Of a stretch of 64,000 bases of DNA, positions 43,086 through 53,726 are shown piece after piece. The stretch is taken from positions 2,046,001-2,110,000 of the forward strand of contig JBBPFI010000005.1 of assembly GCA_037974965.1 (NCBI GenBank), read 5' to 3'. Each line of letters begins with the position of its first letter. Position 1 is the first letter of the stretch. The notes below the pieces were generated by a model, which made no database searches, was not told the origin of the DNA, and saw only the letters and a list, made by a program, of their open reading frames with translations. This DNA comes from Dacryopinax spathularia (Eukaryota; Basidiomycota; Dacrymycetes; Dacrymycetales; Dacrymycetaceae). The position numbers and the translations under genes were made by a program.

Positions 43086-46018
43086 TCAAAACCCGCCCGT
43101 AACGATACTAGGCGGCAAATCCCCCTCCCCCGTCCCCCAGCTCCCCGGCTCGCTCCCCAACACAAGCTCCAACTTCCCTCCCTGGGAGAAAATAGAATGA
43201 TCGATCCAGTTCTTCGTGTAGGTCTTCCCGTTCAGCGTGGCGGAAGTTATGTATTTGTTAGTGGTGGCGCCGTCCCAGTTTTGGGCGGTGATTTGGGCGG
43301 TGGTGCCGGTGGAGGGGTTGGTTATTGTTATGCTTGGGAAGAGGGGGGTGGAGAGGAGGTAGGTGTTTTGCCCTATTAGGAGGAGATCAGTGTGTGTGTG
43401 TGGGGGGAGAAGAGTAGGGAAAGCGCTTGCCTGCGACGGGGAACAACCCCAGGCTCGCCCAAACGACATACGACCCCATAGCGCCACTATCATCGTTCCC
43501 CGGCAACCCATTCGTGCTCGTATTAAAGTAATTATTCAACGTCGTAAGCACCCGATCGACAGTCTTGTCCGGCCGGCCGGCGTAGTTATACAGGAACGTA
43601 GGAAGAAACCCGGGCTCGTCACCGATGTCGCTGTAGGAGTGCTCGAAGAGCGTGTCGAGCCGGGAGATGAAGGTCGATGTGCCGCCCATGAGGTTGTCGA
43701 TTAGGTATTGCATGTTGTGCGGGAAGTAGAAGGAGTATTGCCCTGTATCGCGGTCAGAAGGGGTAGACGACGGTAAAATGCGATGACGACTTACAGGAAG
43801 ACGCTTCGTAGAACTCGCCCTATGCAGATTGGTGAGAAGTTTCAATGGAGCGATCAGGCTTACTCACCCCTTCAGGATTGAGGTAACAGCTCGTATGCCC
43901 CAAGACGGGCGAGCAGAACCTCGGATCTACATACATGAACGAGCCATTCTACTCACATTCAGAACGTTACTAGCATACGACCCGAGAGACTCACCGAGTA
44001 CCGCGGTTGAATGAATCCAGTGAAACCATCGCTCTCGACAGCCGAATCCCAGATGTTTACGGCGTCCATCGACTTGTTTAGGTAGTACTCGTACGTCTTG
44101 GTATCACCCAACCCCTTGGCGATCAGGGCGATTCCGAAATCGTTGTATGCGTACTCGAGCAGACGGGAAGCGCTCCTATGAACCCATTTAGCGCCAAGTC
44201 CCTAAATCATCAGCGAAGTACGGACCTTCCCACTGTACTACCAGGACTCATCGGATCGGACGTGTCATTGACGGGAATGTAACCCAATTTCGCTCGACTC
44301 GAGATACCGCCTCGTCCTTCCAAGCCCCAAAGGTACGGCTCGACAGTCGCGTCCTTCAGCACGGCGGCATAGCCGTCGTCCCAGTTGATACCGGCTGAGA
44401 TGCCCTTGACGTAAGAATCAGACAGTAGACTGTCGGCATTACTTCCCTATCGGTTGTCACTCAGTGACTCGTGGACTTATGGGTACGATTGCTTACTCCT
44501 TGAGTGTATCCCATATCCGTCGACATCCGGCAGTCTGGCAACCACCCGGTATGCCTGTACACATCGATCACTGCCCGAACCACCTCTGCCTGTGCGCCAG
44601 GCTGTAAGATCGTCCATAACGGATGAACAACACGGAACGAGTCCCAAATGCAGTAGTAAGAATCGTAGTACGGCTCAGTCGAGTCCGGCCAAAGCGGGTT
44701 GTCGCCCGTCAGGTTCATAGGTGAGATGAACGATCGATACAGCGATGACCAGAAGAGCGTCTGCAGCTCGGACGAGACGCCGGTCGAATCGACCTGGATG
44801 TTGGTGAGCAGGTCGTTCCATGTTGCGCGAGCGGTTGAGCGGGTGATGTCGAACGAGGCGGATGTGACCGATGGGATTTCGGACTCGGCGTAGGAACAGG
44901 CTTTGCCTGTGGACATCCAGGAGATGCCGATGCGAGCGAGGATGGAGGTCGTGTCGTTTCCGAACTGGAACAGCGCACCCAATTGATCGCCTGATTACGT
45001 GTTAGATACGTATTATCCGCTGTAGACATATTTACCCGCAGAACCACCGCTGCTAAGGGAAGTAGCGCCAATCTCGATATCGCCGTTCTCGTAGATCGCA
45101 TAGTTTTGGACATTCGGCACGTCCATACAGAAATAGACGTTGTAAGATCCAACGCCGAAACTGGGAAGATATTCTCCACTTCCGGTAATACGTGTGATCG
45201 TCTGACCCTGCTGGGGCTGGGACATCCGCACGATGTTCAGGCTACCGTTGCCTTGGAACGAATGGGAGAGATCGTTCGTAAGGTCGAACAGCAATACAGG
45301 CGAGCTGATCGACGTATTGGTCGTGACCCGGTGCAGTGCAGCGTGGTTCGTCGTTGTGACCTCAGCGGTGTACCCATTTTGCAGACCAATCGAAAAATAT
45401 CCCGGACTTCCAGCTGGACAAAGCGGTTAGGATGATTCCATGTGAACTGTGATATACCACCTACTGGCAGAGTTCTCAACCCGTGGAACAACGCGACTGG
45501 ACTCGTCCGTTACGCAACTAGTGAGGTCACCGGAGCAGACGATGGGTAGGACTTTGAACTGCCCCATGCTTGGTCCGCCTCCGGTGCCATCATCGTGCAA
45601 GGGCGAGATACCGCTGTTGAGAGGGAAGCTTCAGTATATAGACCCGGGTATGACACAAGACATACCGTATTGGAGACCCATCTGAAACGAAGCCGCCTTG
45701 ATTGTCGCTAGAGTCGCAGTCCGCGACAGCTTTTACCGGTGCATAAGGGCTGTTCGTTGGTAAGACGGTGTCATACCAAAACGCGATATCGGGCACATAC
45801 AGGGTTGATCCAGCAAAGACATGTCCACCGTTGCTGGTCCCAATAAAGGGGTCAACTACGAAGGGTCAGAGCAGTCGAAGGGTATAGACGTTCGATAACT
45901 CACCGAATCTTGCCGGGTCTGGATCAGCTCTAATCACAAGCCCACTCGCGGCCTGCGAATGCAGCAATAGAGCAAGCAAGGCCGCTCCAGTCTTTCGTCC
46001 CCGAGACAGTAGCATCAT
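43086..46018 (-). CDS. Secreted GH92 alpha-mannosidase
   Basis: GH92 enzymes are calcium-dependent exo-alpha-mannosidases that trim N-glycans or fungal mannans. Two adjacent ATGs (46018 and 46015) open a signal peptide (MMLLSRGRKTGAALLALLLHSQAASG). The mature start DPARFVDPFIGTSNGGHVFAG is the usual GH92 N-terminus. It is followed by ISPLHDDGTGGGPSMGQF, ALHRVTTNTSISSPVLLFDL and a beta-sandwich ending IGISWMSTGKACSYAE. The barrel contains LQTLFWSSLYRSFISPMN, EPYYDSYYCIWDSFRVVHPL, IDVYRHTGWLPDCRMS, SYVKGISAGINWDDGYAAVL, RLLEYAYNDFGIALIAKG, SSWQYSFYFPHNMQYLID, GLPGNDDSGAMGSYVVW and SLGLFPVAG. The C-terminal beta part ends PSIVTGGF at TGA 43086-43088. About 12 short introns are present. The conserved WDSFR, GLPGNDD and NDFGIA blocks are intact, so the enzyme is probably active. 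About 800 residues. Confidence 0.9.
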
Positions 46019-46611
46019 CTTTGCTAGGAGCAGACACAAGCCGGCATTTCGAAACTGGCCAGCAGAGGGAGTGGTTCATATAGGCCGCGGCTGCCCGTGC
46101 CTGTGTGCTCGAGGCGGCTGGCCGGTTCATTGTGCGATGGGCCATGTCACATGGGGATGTTGGATGTTGGAATGTTGGAATGTTCCTCAGTCTCGGCGAG
46201 TTCGAACATGGACTCTATTCGGGATGTGGGTACAGAGATGCTCACGAGAACACGTTCCTCATTGTCCTGCGGTTTGTTGAGGTCATAGCGAAGCAGAGAC
46301 ATGCGGGGAAGAAGTCGCGTTCCAACGCTTTCGAAGGTAAGGGACGCGAGGTTCGGCTTGCCGAAAACGCTTCTTTCGCGCTCGAGCACACGACAACAGC
46401 GTCAGCCGTACGTTGAGATCAAGTATCAACTTCCTTCTAAATACAACATGTTTATATTTCGACAATATTAGGTCGACCTGCCGACCACATAGGAGAACCA
46501 GATATATCTGTGGACATATGGGGAACCCCAGAAAAAACAGAAGAGAAATACGGAAGAGTCCACGAAGAAGGCGCTAGCAAAGGAGGAACATCCTGCCGAC
46601 TGCCCGAATGC
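46019..46611. other. Spacer between GH92 gene and SH3 membrane protein gene
   Basis: About 590 bases holding the GH92 promoter. A short local repeat (TTGGATGTTGGAATGTTGGAATGTT-like) occurs near 46,155-46,180. Nothing else was recognised. Confidence 0.5.
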
Positions 46612-48201
46612 TCAGCGCTGGGAAGGTGACAGGCCGAGGCATTCGGCTGGCACGACGCCCTTCTCCAGCATGCCACCTGTCGGGCCAGGTCCGACACGCT
46701 CCACCATGGCCCAACCGTCTTCGAAGACTTCAATCACCCTAACGCGCTCACCGATCGTGATTGGAAGCTCGTCGGGAAGCTGGGGACTGTAGGTCGTCAA
46801 GACGGTTTTGAATGTCGCTTGAGCAGGTGACAAAGACGGAGGAGGAGGAGCAAGACCATAGGGTGCGACGGAAGGTGGGGCATTGTCGGCGCTCAGCCGA
46901 GTCGGCTGGGGTGGAGACGTGCTCGGTGCAAACACCGGATACGGTCCGACCATGGTAGTCGCCATCGGAGGAGGCTGAGGTGCACGAATCTGAACAGGTC
47001 GAACCATATCTGCCGTAGGCCGCTTAGTCACATTGCTCGTCGGCGAGCGCGGAGAAGGCGGTTGAGGCGGAAGAGCAGCGGGAAGAGGGGCCATGGGCGC
47101 AACAACGTTCGCGTTGAGCCTTCTAGCGACTTCTGCCTCGACCTTCTCATTCGAGCCAGCCCGTTTCGGTGCATTATACGAAGCGAGTCCTTCCTCCCAT
47201 TGCGCACGCTCACGGCGGCGACGAGCAAGGCAGAGCTTGCGAAGAACGAAAAGAATGATGAAGATGCCCACAGCCGCCGAACCGACGATGATGCCTGGCA
47301 GGTTTAGTTAGACAAACATAGGACGCGAGGTAGTGGCGCAACGCACCAATTAATGCAGGCTGGCTCAAGCCCGATGAAGTTGCCGAGCCATGAGCGGTCG
47401 CATTGTCCAAGGCATTCCCGCTTGCAGATGGAGAGGCTGCAGCGGATGTGATCGGTAGTGTGGGCGGAAGTGACGAAGTGGTAGGAGTGTTGAGGCCGCG
47501 CGCAGTGGCAGACGAAGTGGGTGTAGTGGAAGTGGTAGAAGTAGTCGAGGTAGAGGAAGTGGTTGATGACGTCGTGGTGGTACTGCGGGTAGTCGAGCTC
47601 AACCCCGTGGACGAGCTGGTTGTTGTCCCAGCAGGCCTCGTGCTGGCTGCCCGGGCAGTAGTTGACGTTGCCGTCGTCGTAGTGGCTCTAGCAGGTGTGG
47701 ATGTTGCCCCTCCAACACCAAGGATGCTACCCAGCTCCGACGTCAAGAACCCTCCGATTCCTCCATCGCCGCCATTGCTTCCTGCCTGTCCAGGCAACGC
47801 ATTTCCCACATTCGCAACTGCTCCAGGCAGACCAGCTGTCGTTTTCGGCTCATCGAGAGCGGAGGGAGACGAAAGCGCTGCGTTTGGGTCCAGCCCGGCC
47901 GCAGCTGCTGGCGCAGGAGCCATTGTTGATTTCGATTTCTTGGATTTTCTTCTTCTTCCCTTGGCCGTTACAGTTGGTTTACAGAGTTTGGTACAGGCTG
48001 ACAAAAGAGAGGGTAGATGCGAGACGCAGTCTCGGCGTTGGGAGGACAGCCGTTGAGGGTGGTGAGGTACAGGTTAGAGGGGAAAGGGGTATAGAGGACA
48101 TCCAGCAAAGGCGGGAAAAGGACGAGCGTACTACCGAATTGATATGTTGCAGACGATGGCAACGCGGTCACCGTCGACCGACGCGTCGCGCTGACGACCA
48201 T
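46612..48201 (-). CDS. Single-pass membrane protein with Thr/Ser-rich ectodomain and cytosolic SH3 domain
   Basis: A possible first exon starts at the ATG at 48199-48201 (MVVSATRRSTVTALPSSATY) and splices over about 130 bases to ACTKLCKPTVTAKGRRRK. The internal ATG near 47,923 (MAPAPAAAAGLD) is a simpler start. Then comes a mucin-like stretch very rich in Thr and Ser (about 47,440-47,700), expected to be O-mannosylated. A transmembrane helix, GIIVGSAAVGIFIILFVLRKL, is split by an intron, followed by a basic stop-transfer (CLARRRRERAQ). A Pro-rich cytosolic region leads to a C-terminal SH3 domain (YSPQLPDELPITIGERVRVIEVFEDGWAMVER, ending GVVPAECLGLSPSQR). This architecture is shared by fungal SH3 membrane proteins that act as sensors or scaffolds at the cell surface (compare Fus1, Sho1). 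I see no classical signal peptide, so the N-terminus is uncertain. Confidence 0.72.
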
Positions 48202-50896
48202 GGAACCACTACTCCGCACGGCTCTTCAACACTTCCATATGCACCTTAGCGCCAACTCATACTACAACTCTAATCGCTCATTGGCTGTCTATGCGCAGTT
48301 TTAGTGCATTCGCTGATGCAAACTCGACATTGCTGATGGGCCACATCAGTTGAAGCGACCCCAACCTCGTGCACAATGAAAGCGCTATATCGACCGACCC
48401 ACTTTTTGCAGCCGCAGCAGAGCGCGTCGCGTCGCCTCCCCTTTTGTCGCTTCACCGCCTCACAGAAGCAAGGCGACCAAGAATAACCCGCCACTTCCTC
48501 ACTCACATCGCCACGGCAAAGTGGTTGTCATTCATACCATTCTCCAGCTAAACAAAATCAGGGCTACTTATTTTGATTCGGATGGTCTTGTTTGCATTCT
48601 CCGGCAAGGCGACCCTGTCGACGGCTTCACACCGTTTCTCCTCAGGACAAGCAGTGCTCCGGCTTGAAGAACGCTTTGGTATAGCAGCCGTACTACGCTC
48701 GCTGGCCAAGACCGATCCCCAGCTACCCTGATGGTGCGGCAAGGCAGGCATCGCTCCTGTTGACATTCCCGATAGCAACCGCGACTGAGGCTCAACCCTG
48801 AAGCCGGGCAAACGCAACACAAGCATGGCAAGCCGGCGGACTATTGCCCGATACCCTGCATCTTCTACAGCAAATACTGTAACTGCCACATGACCGCATA
48901 GGAAAGGGTAGTACTGGGCGGTGCATGACGAGGTTCGGTGTTGCCGCGTACATCGATCAGTGGCCGACCTTCTAGTGGCGCCAATTTCGGCAGCATTCAT
49001 TATTACCGCGCTAGTGCGAAGCACTGATTAGCCCAGGCGATGCTTCCTACCTGGTGCGTTTCTCCGAACTGCGCTCCTATTCGCTTCTCATCGACATTCA
49101 GAAACAATCGAGGGTGCATTCGCCTATCGTTATTCGGACAGCAGCCTTTGGCAATGATTAGAGGAAGAAGGTGTTCTTGCGCATCAATTATGCGAAAAGG
49201 CGCCACAGCAATCGCGCTAGGCGAAATTTTGTCCCACTCACCCGAGCGGTGATGGATGTTGATCATGGTCTTGTTGCACACATGAGCACGCCAGAATCGG
49301 ATGTGGCTCCCGCCGAAGTGCCACTGAGAAGTTGGCACTGATAGCAGGCGCTCGCTTCTTGCTGGATCGTGCTCTATCGTGATCGATGCTTCTATCGCGT
49401 GGAGGTGGCCGCTTCCCGACGTAAGGGCAATCTACTGCGACCAAAGAGTAGCTGATTTGTCTCTCGATAGACAAACCCAATAATGACTCTAAACTATCAA
49501 GTCGTCCACTCTGCCATCATTTGACACCGCTGCCGTTAGTCCAAGGAGGGGGGTGGGGTTGTTATCGCGTGAAAAGAAGGCATACTCAAGCAATACTCAC
49601 AGGGTTCAACGTATTCAACGGTTCTCACTAACAAGACGCCACGACCGGCTTCGCACGCGCGAGGTGGCTGGCCAACCTTGCCTGAGGCGCTTGGGACCCG
49701 CTCGGCAAGGGACACGGCACCCCGCATTATGAAGTGGACCGGGTCCGGGCCAGCATTCCGGGAAAACCACCGAGCCAATGGCGATTGGGCCCCTGAAATC
49801 GTGGACGTCGCTTGAGCTCGATAAGGGCGCGGCCGTTACGAAATTCCCCATATTCCAGCCACGGGTGTTTTCCTAAACGGATTACCGGTGGTGGCTGCAG
49901 TACGCCGCAGGACGAATCGCTTGGAGCATCCTCGTACCACAACTCGTCCGTATCGGCTTGTCCTGGATGCATCGTGTTGCTGAAACGGGATTCAGGGAAA
50001 CAGAGTGGATTGTTATGATACATGCTGTTACCCCTCGGTGTTGATTGCGGTATGTGGACTATAGCAAGGAATGGAAGCCCGATATCAGCACCAACTGCGA
50101 TCAATAAGGGAAAGAGCCGCCACGAAGAGGAGACGCCGCGGGCGCTGTGGCCCAACGGAAGCGAATAAGATTCCCTGTGGTCGAGACGCCGCTGGGCATG
50201 AACAGACTTCGATCAGCCGTAATGATTGAACATGCCTCCGCTCGGGATCAAACCCACTCAGGGCGCAGGTTGAGGAGGAGGTGGATGTATGACCGCGACA
50301 GACTCCGCTTCTTCGGTATGTTGGCTCCTTAACAATGGGACTGCTAAGACGAGGAAGCTATTGGCTTATTGTCGTGCCGAAGCATACCGTGGCAACGCCG
50401 GTGGACGCTGCTTAATGACTGGAATGTCATCGGACTGAACCCTACATCGGTCTACTCATGGGACACCTGACGTCAATCGACAATCAGCCATACCTCACCC
50501 CTTGGGTTTCTCCTCTGCTTCTTCTTCATACTCTACGGTGGACTCACATACATTCCCGAGCCTCGGCGCTCAGTCCATCAGTTGAACCTCAGGTCCACAT
50601 TCGCAATGTGTACTCGGAATGCGAAGATGAGCGATGGAGGAACACATTGCGTGTTATCGCATGACCTCGATGCTCCTGCCCACCTGTTTGTGTCTTCTGT
50701 GTCTTCTCACGTTATGGTCCAAGAGATATATAACTCCCTGCCCTATCTGGTATGCAACCTCATCCATTCCCCCTCCCCTTCTCCCATTCCTCACCCCGTC
50801 CCCTACATTACCCTTCCCCCTACTTCCCCTTCTCTCTTTCCCTTTCGGTCTTCGCAATACAACTCGCCCTCCTCCACGATTACCTTCTGCTCAACA
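48202..50896. other. 2.7-kb gene-poor region
   Basis: This is the longest stretch without a supported gene. The longest frame, on the minus strand at 49727-50155 (up to 142 codons), contains an ATG-initiated piece, MYHNNPLCFPESRFSN, that resembles nothing known. Other frames are short and overlap each other on both strands. The part before 50897 is the cyclin promoter with a CT-rich run at about 50,760-50,850. A non-coding RNA or a rapidly evolving gene could be hidden here. Confidence 0.45.
50760..50855 (+). promoter_or_regulatory. CT-rich promoter tract before the cyclin gene
   Basis: A run dominated by C and T (CCCCTCCCCTTCTCCC-like, then CCCTTCTCTCTTTCCC) lies 40-140 bases ahead of the cyclin start codon. 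Such pyrimidine blocks commonly mark transcription start regions in fungi. Position and composition are the only evidence. Confidence 0.4.
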
Positions 50897-52141
50897 ATGG
50901 CTCGCTCGACCCCCTACCACGCTTCTCTCGTCGACCGCTCTGAGCACTCGCCGGAGCTCCTCAAGCTCCTCTACCATACGGAGGTCAGCCGCCAGATGAT
51001 TGGTACGCAACTACTTTATAAGGGGAGGGTCATATCCTGATGTCTTCCTCAGTCTGGCTCGCTGAGAAGACCAAGGCGCTGATCCCTTGCGCCGCTGAGG
51101 CAACACTCCTGCCTTCGCCTCCCCATACCCCGCCTAAGGCCACCGCTCCCCTCTTCACCCGCCAACTTCCATCTCTTGAGCGCTTCATCCGCTCCCTGGT
51201 TGAGCGCTCCAGGGTACACACAGCTACTCTGCTGAGCACCGCGGTCTACCTCGATCGCATTGCTGCACGCATTCCAAAGGGCGGCGAGGGTGAGTACACG
51301 GTCTACACGGGTCAAGCTGGTGTACTGACAGGGTAATCCAGGTCTTCCCGACACTTGCCACCGTATATTCCTCGCTACGCTCATCGTTGCTTCCAAAGCG
51401 CTGAATGATTCTTCGCCCAAGAACAGCCACTGGGTCGAGTATGCGAGGTTCTTCACGGCGGCGGACGTGATCATGATGGAGAAGCAACTGCTTGCGCTTC
51501 TGGACTACAATCTGCTCTTCACTGAAGCCGAGCTTACGGATCAGCTCAAGCCGTTCCTACCTTCCCCTTCGGTACAGACGGCCCCTGCGAAACCGGCCAC
51601 CCCCGCTCGCTCGACGGCGTCTCGCAACCTCTACCTCGACGCCACGCCTCCCGCCCTCGAACGCAGCAACTCGGCTTCTTCCCTCTCCAGTGTCGGCACA
51701 CCATCATCGACTGGCCCGCGCACTCCTCTGGACGGCTACGCTCCGTCGTCATACGTATCGTCTCCATCGCCCATGCGGAGCCTGTCGGAGGACAAGCTGG
51801 CACGATTCTGCCTTTCGCCCTCACCTGTCAAGGTGGAGGGTCGGCGACCAGCCTCTGCCCTGAAGGCACCACCACCCGCGCTCCGCAAGCTGTCTTCAGT
51901 GACAAACCTCGCATACTCACCCTACCCGAAGCCTTACGAGACACCATCAAGATGCTCTCCCCGTTCCCGCTCTGCTCTTTCCTCAGCCAGCGTACCCACA
52001 CTTGCTCGCGCCGAGACATTCCTCGACCGCCTGATCTGCAAGAGGACGAAGAAGTACGTCAACAACGAGAATGCTTCCCTTCTGATGGACGTCGAACACG
52101 ACGATGTATTCCTGCAAAACCCGGCTGTCGTTGTCCTCTAA
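50897..52141 (+). CDS. Pcl/Pho80-type cyclin
   Basis: Exons 50897-51002, 51053-51289 and 51342-52141 join in frame to about 380 residues. The protein starts MARSTPYHASLVDRSEH. It has a single N-terminal cyclin box of the Pho80/Pcl type: LERFIRSLVERSRVHTATLLSTAVYLDRIA, then CHRIFLATLIVASKALNDSSPKNSHWVEYARFF, and VIMMEKQLLALLDYNLLFTEAEL. The conserved Lys-Ala and the NxxWxxY pattern match cyclins that bind Pho85/Cdk5-like kinases. In yeasts these control the G1 start, polarity and nutrient signalling. The C-terminal half is Ser/Pro-rich with many SP and TP sites, likely phosphorylated, and ends DVFLQNPAVVVL. The ATG at 50897 follows a pyrimidine-rich promoter. Which Pcl subtype it is cannot be decided; the spacing in the box looks closest to Pcl1/2. 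Confidence 0.85.
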
Positions 52142-52817
52142 GCGGCGTATCGCCCTTGCCGACAAATCCCTCACTGTATCAACAAGCCACCGTGTCTCCA
52201 TATGCACCCCCTACCCTACTTGAGTCTCTAAAAGCTTACTCTATGGCGTCCTAAAATCCCGGTTTTTGAATTTCGACCGTTTTCTTTCGTTTCTCTCTTC
52301 TGCATTCTTCCTATTTGCGCGCTTGCGCGCTGCCGCTCCTTTGACTTGAGTCGCTCGTTTGCATATTATTCGGAGGACCTAGCGTTCTCCTTGTCTCGTC
52401 TATATGGTCGTTTCAAATTGTTTTGGTTGAGCTGGCCTAGTGCCGCTCGCTTGTATTCCCTCTGCTGCTTACATTACCATTTGCATCGCATTGCGGTTAT
52501 CCAAGTTTGGTGTAGTTAAAAGTCCTGTCGAACCTACTGTGTCCTTAGTAACGTATCTGTCTCATTAGTCGGGCTTCAATGCAAATTGCGATTGATCCAC
52601 AAAGGAATGACTCGTGGTGCTTGCACGCCAATCTCGCCATGCCTGATGATCGTCTAATCATACCAGTGCGGGGGAGTGTTGGTGATCGATTACCGCCGCG
52701 ACATTGGCGTCGATAGGGTTTGCGCGCCGTGTACAAGCTCGCCAATTGGTACCACCGCTTGGCTCGAAACAACCATCGATACAGACACCGAGTCGCACCT
52801 GTTCTGTCTCTCGGATC
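52142..52817. other. Cyclin 3' region and NatB-subunit promoter
   Basis: About 675 bases. The first half is T-rich and looks like a long 3' untranslated region. No coding frame is supported. Confidence 0.55.
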
Positions 52818-53585
52818 ATGTCTATCTTACGGCCATTCCGAGCAACGGATTTGTTCAGGTTTAATAACATGTGAGCACCACAGTTCCTCGGCTGGTTACC
52901 GATCCCTACCAGTCGCTCATTCCAATCGCTCCAGCAACCTCGATCCCTGGACAGAGACGGTGTGTGCAACCCCACCCCATGGATCCCTTGCCGAGATATT
53001 GATAACACTCCCAGTACAGCATATCCTTCTATCTCTCCTATCTGTCAAGATGGCCCGACATGTGCTATGTCCAGGAGGCTCCAAACGGCCGATTGATGGG
53101 CTATGGTATGCGCCTTGTTGCGAGACGTGGGGCTGCTCACCGATCTGGTGTCGGACAGTGCTGGGTAAAGCAGAGGGAGCCGGACAGGAGTTCCACGGGC
53201 ATGTTACCGCGATTACCGTCTCGCCACAATACCGTCGACTCGGCTTGGCTCGAGGAATGATGCGCTTGATCGAGCAGATCTCTGACGAAGTCTACCACGC
53301 CTACTTCGTCGATCTGTTCGTGCGATGCAAGAATAGAGTTGCGAAGGAGATGTATGAGGGGATGGGATACAGTGTCTGGAGACGAATAATTGGGTATTAT
53401 GGGACGGGCATGGGAGCAGGAAAGGACGATGAGGATGCTTTCGGTGCGCCCACTGTATTCGGCATATCGACCGTCGCGCTGACCCCAGTTCAGACATGCG
53501 AAAACCGCTGAGCAGAGATGTCGCCCGACGCTCAGTACGTGCGAACGGAGAATCCGTACATGTCAGTGCACACAGCGTCTCTTAA
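52818..53585 (+). CDS. NAT3: N-terminal acetyltransferase B catalytic subunit Naa20/Nat3
   Basis: This GNAT-fold enzyme transfers acetyl from acetyl-CoA to the N-terminal Met of proteins starting MD, ME, MN or MQ, as the NatB complex with Naa25 at the ribosome. Exons 52818-52870, 52935-52961 (27 bases), 53020-53105, 53159-53443 and 53494-53585 give about 180 residues. Visible family features are MSILRPFRATDLFRFNNINLDPWTETV, SFYLSYLSRWPDMCYVQEAP, MGYVLGKAEG, HVTAITVSPQYRRLGLARGMM (the acetyl-CoA pyrophosphate loop QYRRLGLA), YFVDLFVRCKNRVAKEMYEGMGY and RRIIGYYG. The end is DMRKPLSRD plus a short tail. The small size and splicing of the first 80 bases make this gene easy to miss in automated calls. 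It converges on the DPP5 gene 141 bases downstream. Confidence 0.9.
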
Positions 53586-53726
53586 TGTGCAAGAATGGAT
53601 GTCCGACTGAAACAATGTTGTTGTACCATAATGAATGCAATTCGAGCGGTTTTGATGCTCCCGCATACATGGGTCCCATGTGGCATGCTTAAGGCTACAA
53701 AGGCGGTTCGGTGCAAGATGATTATC

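Noticed and set aside
49727-50155. 142-codon minus-strand frame as a gene
   Set aside because: No known motif, no introns, and other frames overlap it on both strands. It looks like chance.
50135-50200. A tRNA-like piece with an A-box match (TGGCCCAACGG) and a partial B-box (GGTCGAGAC) 30 bases on
   Set aside because: The arms do not pair: no acceptor stem, no D-stem and no proper anticodon stem could be drawn, and the B-box lacks a base.
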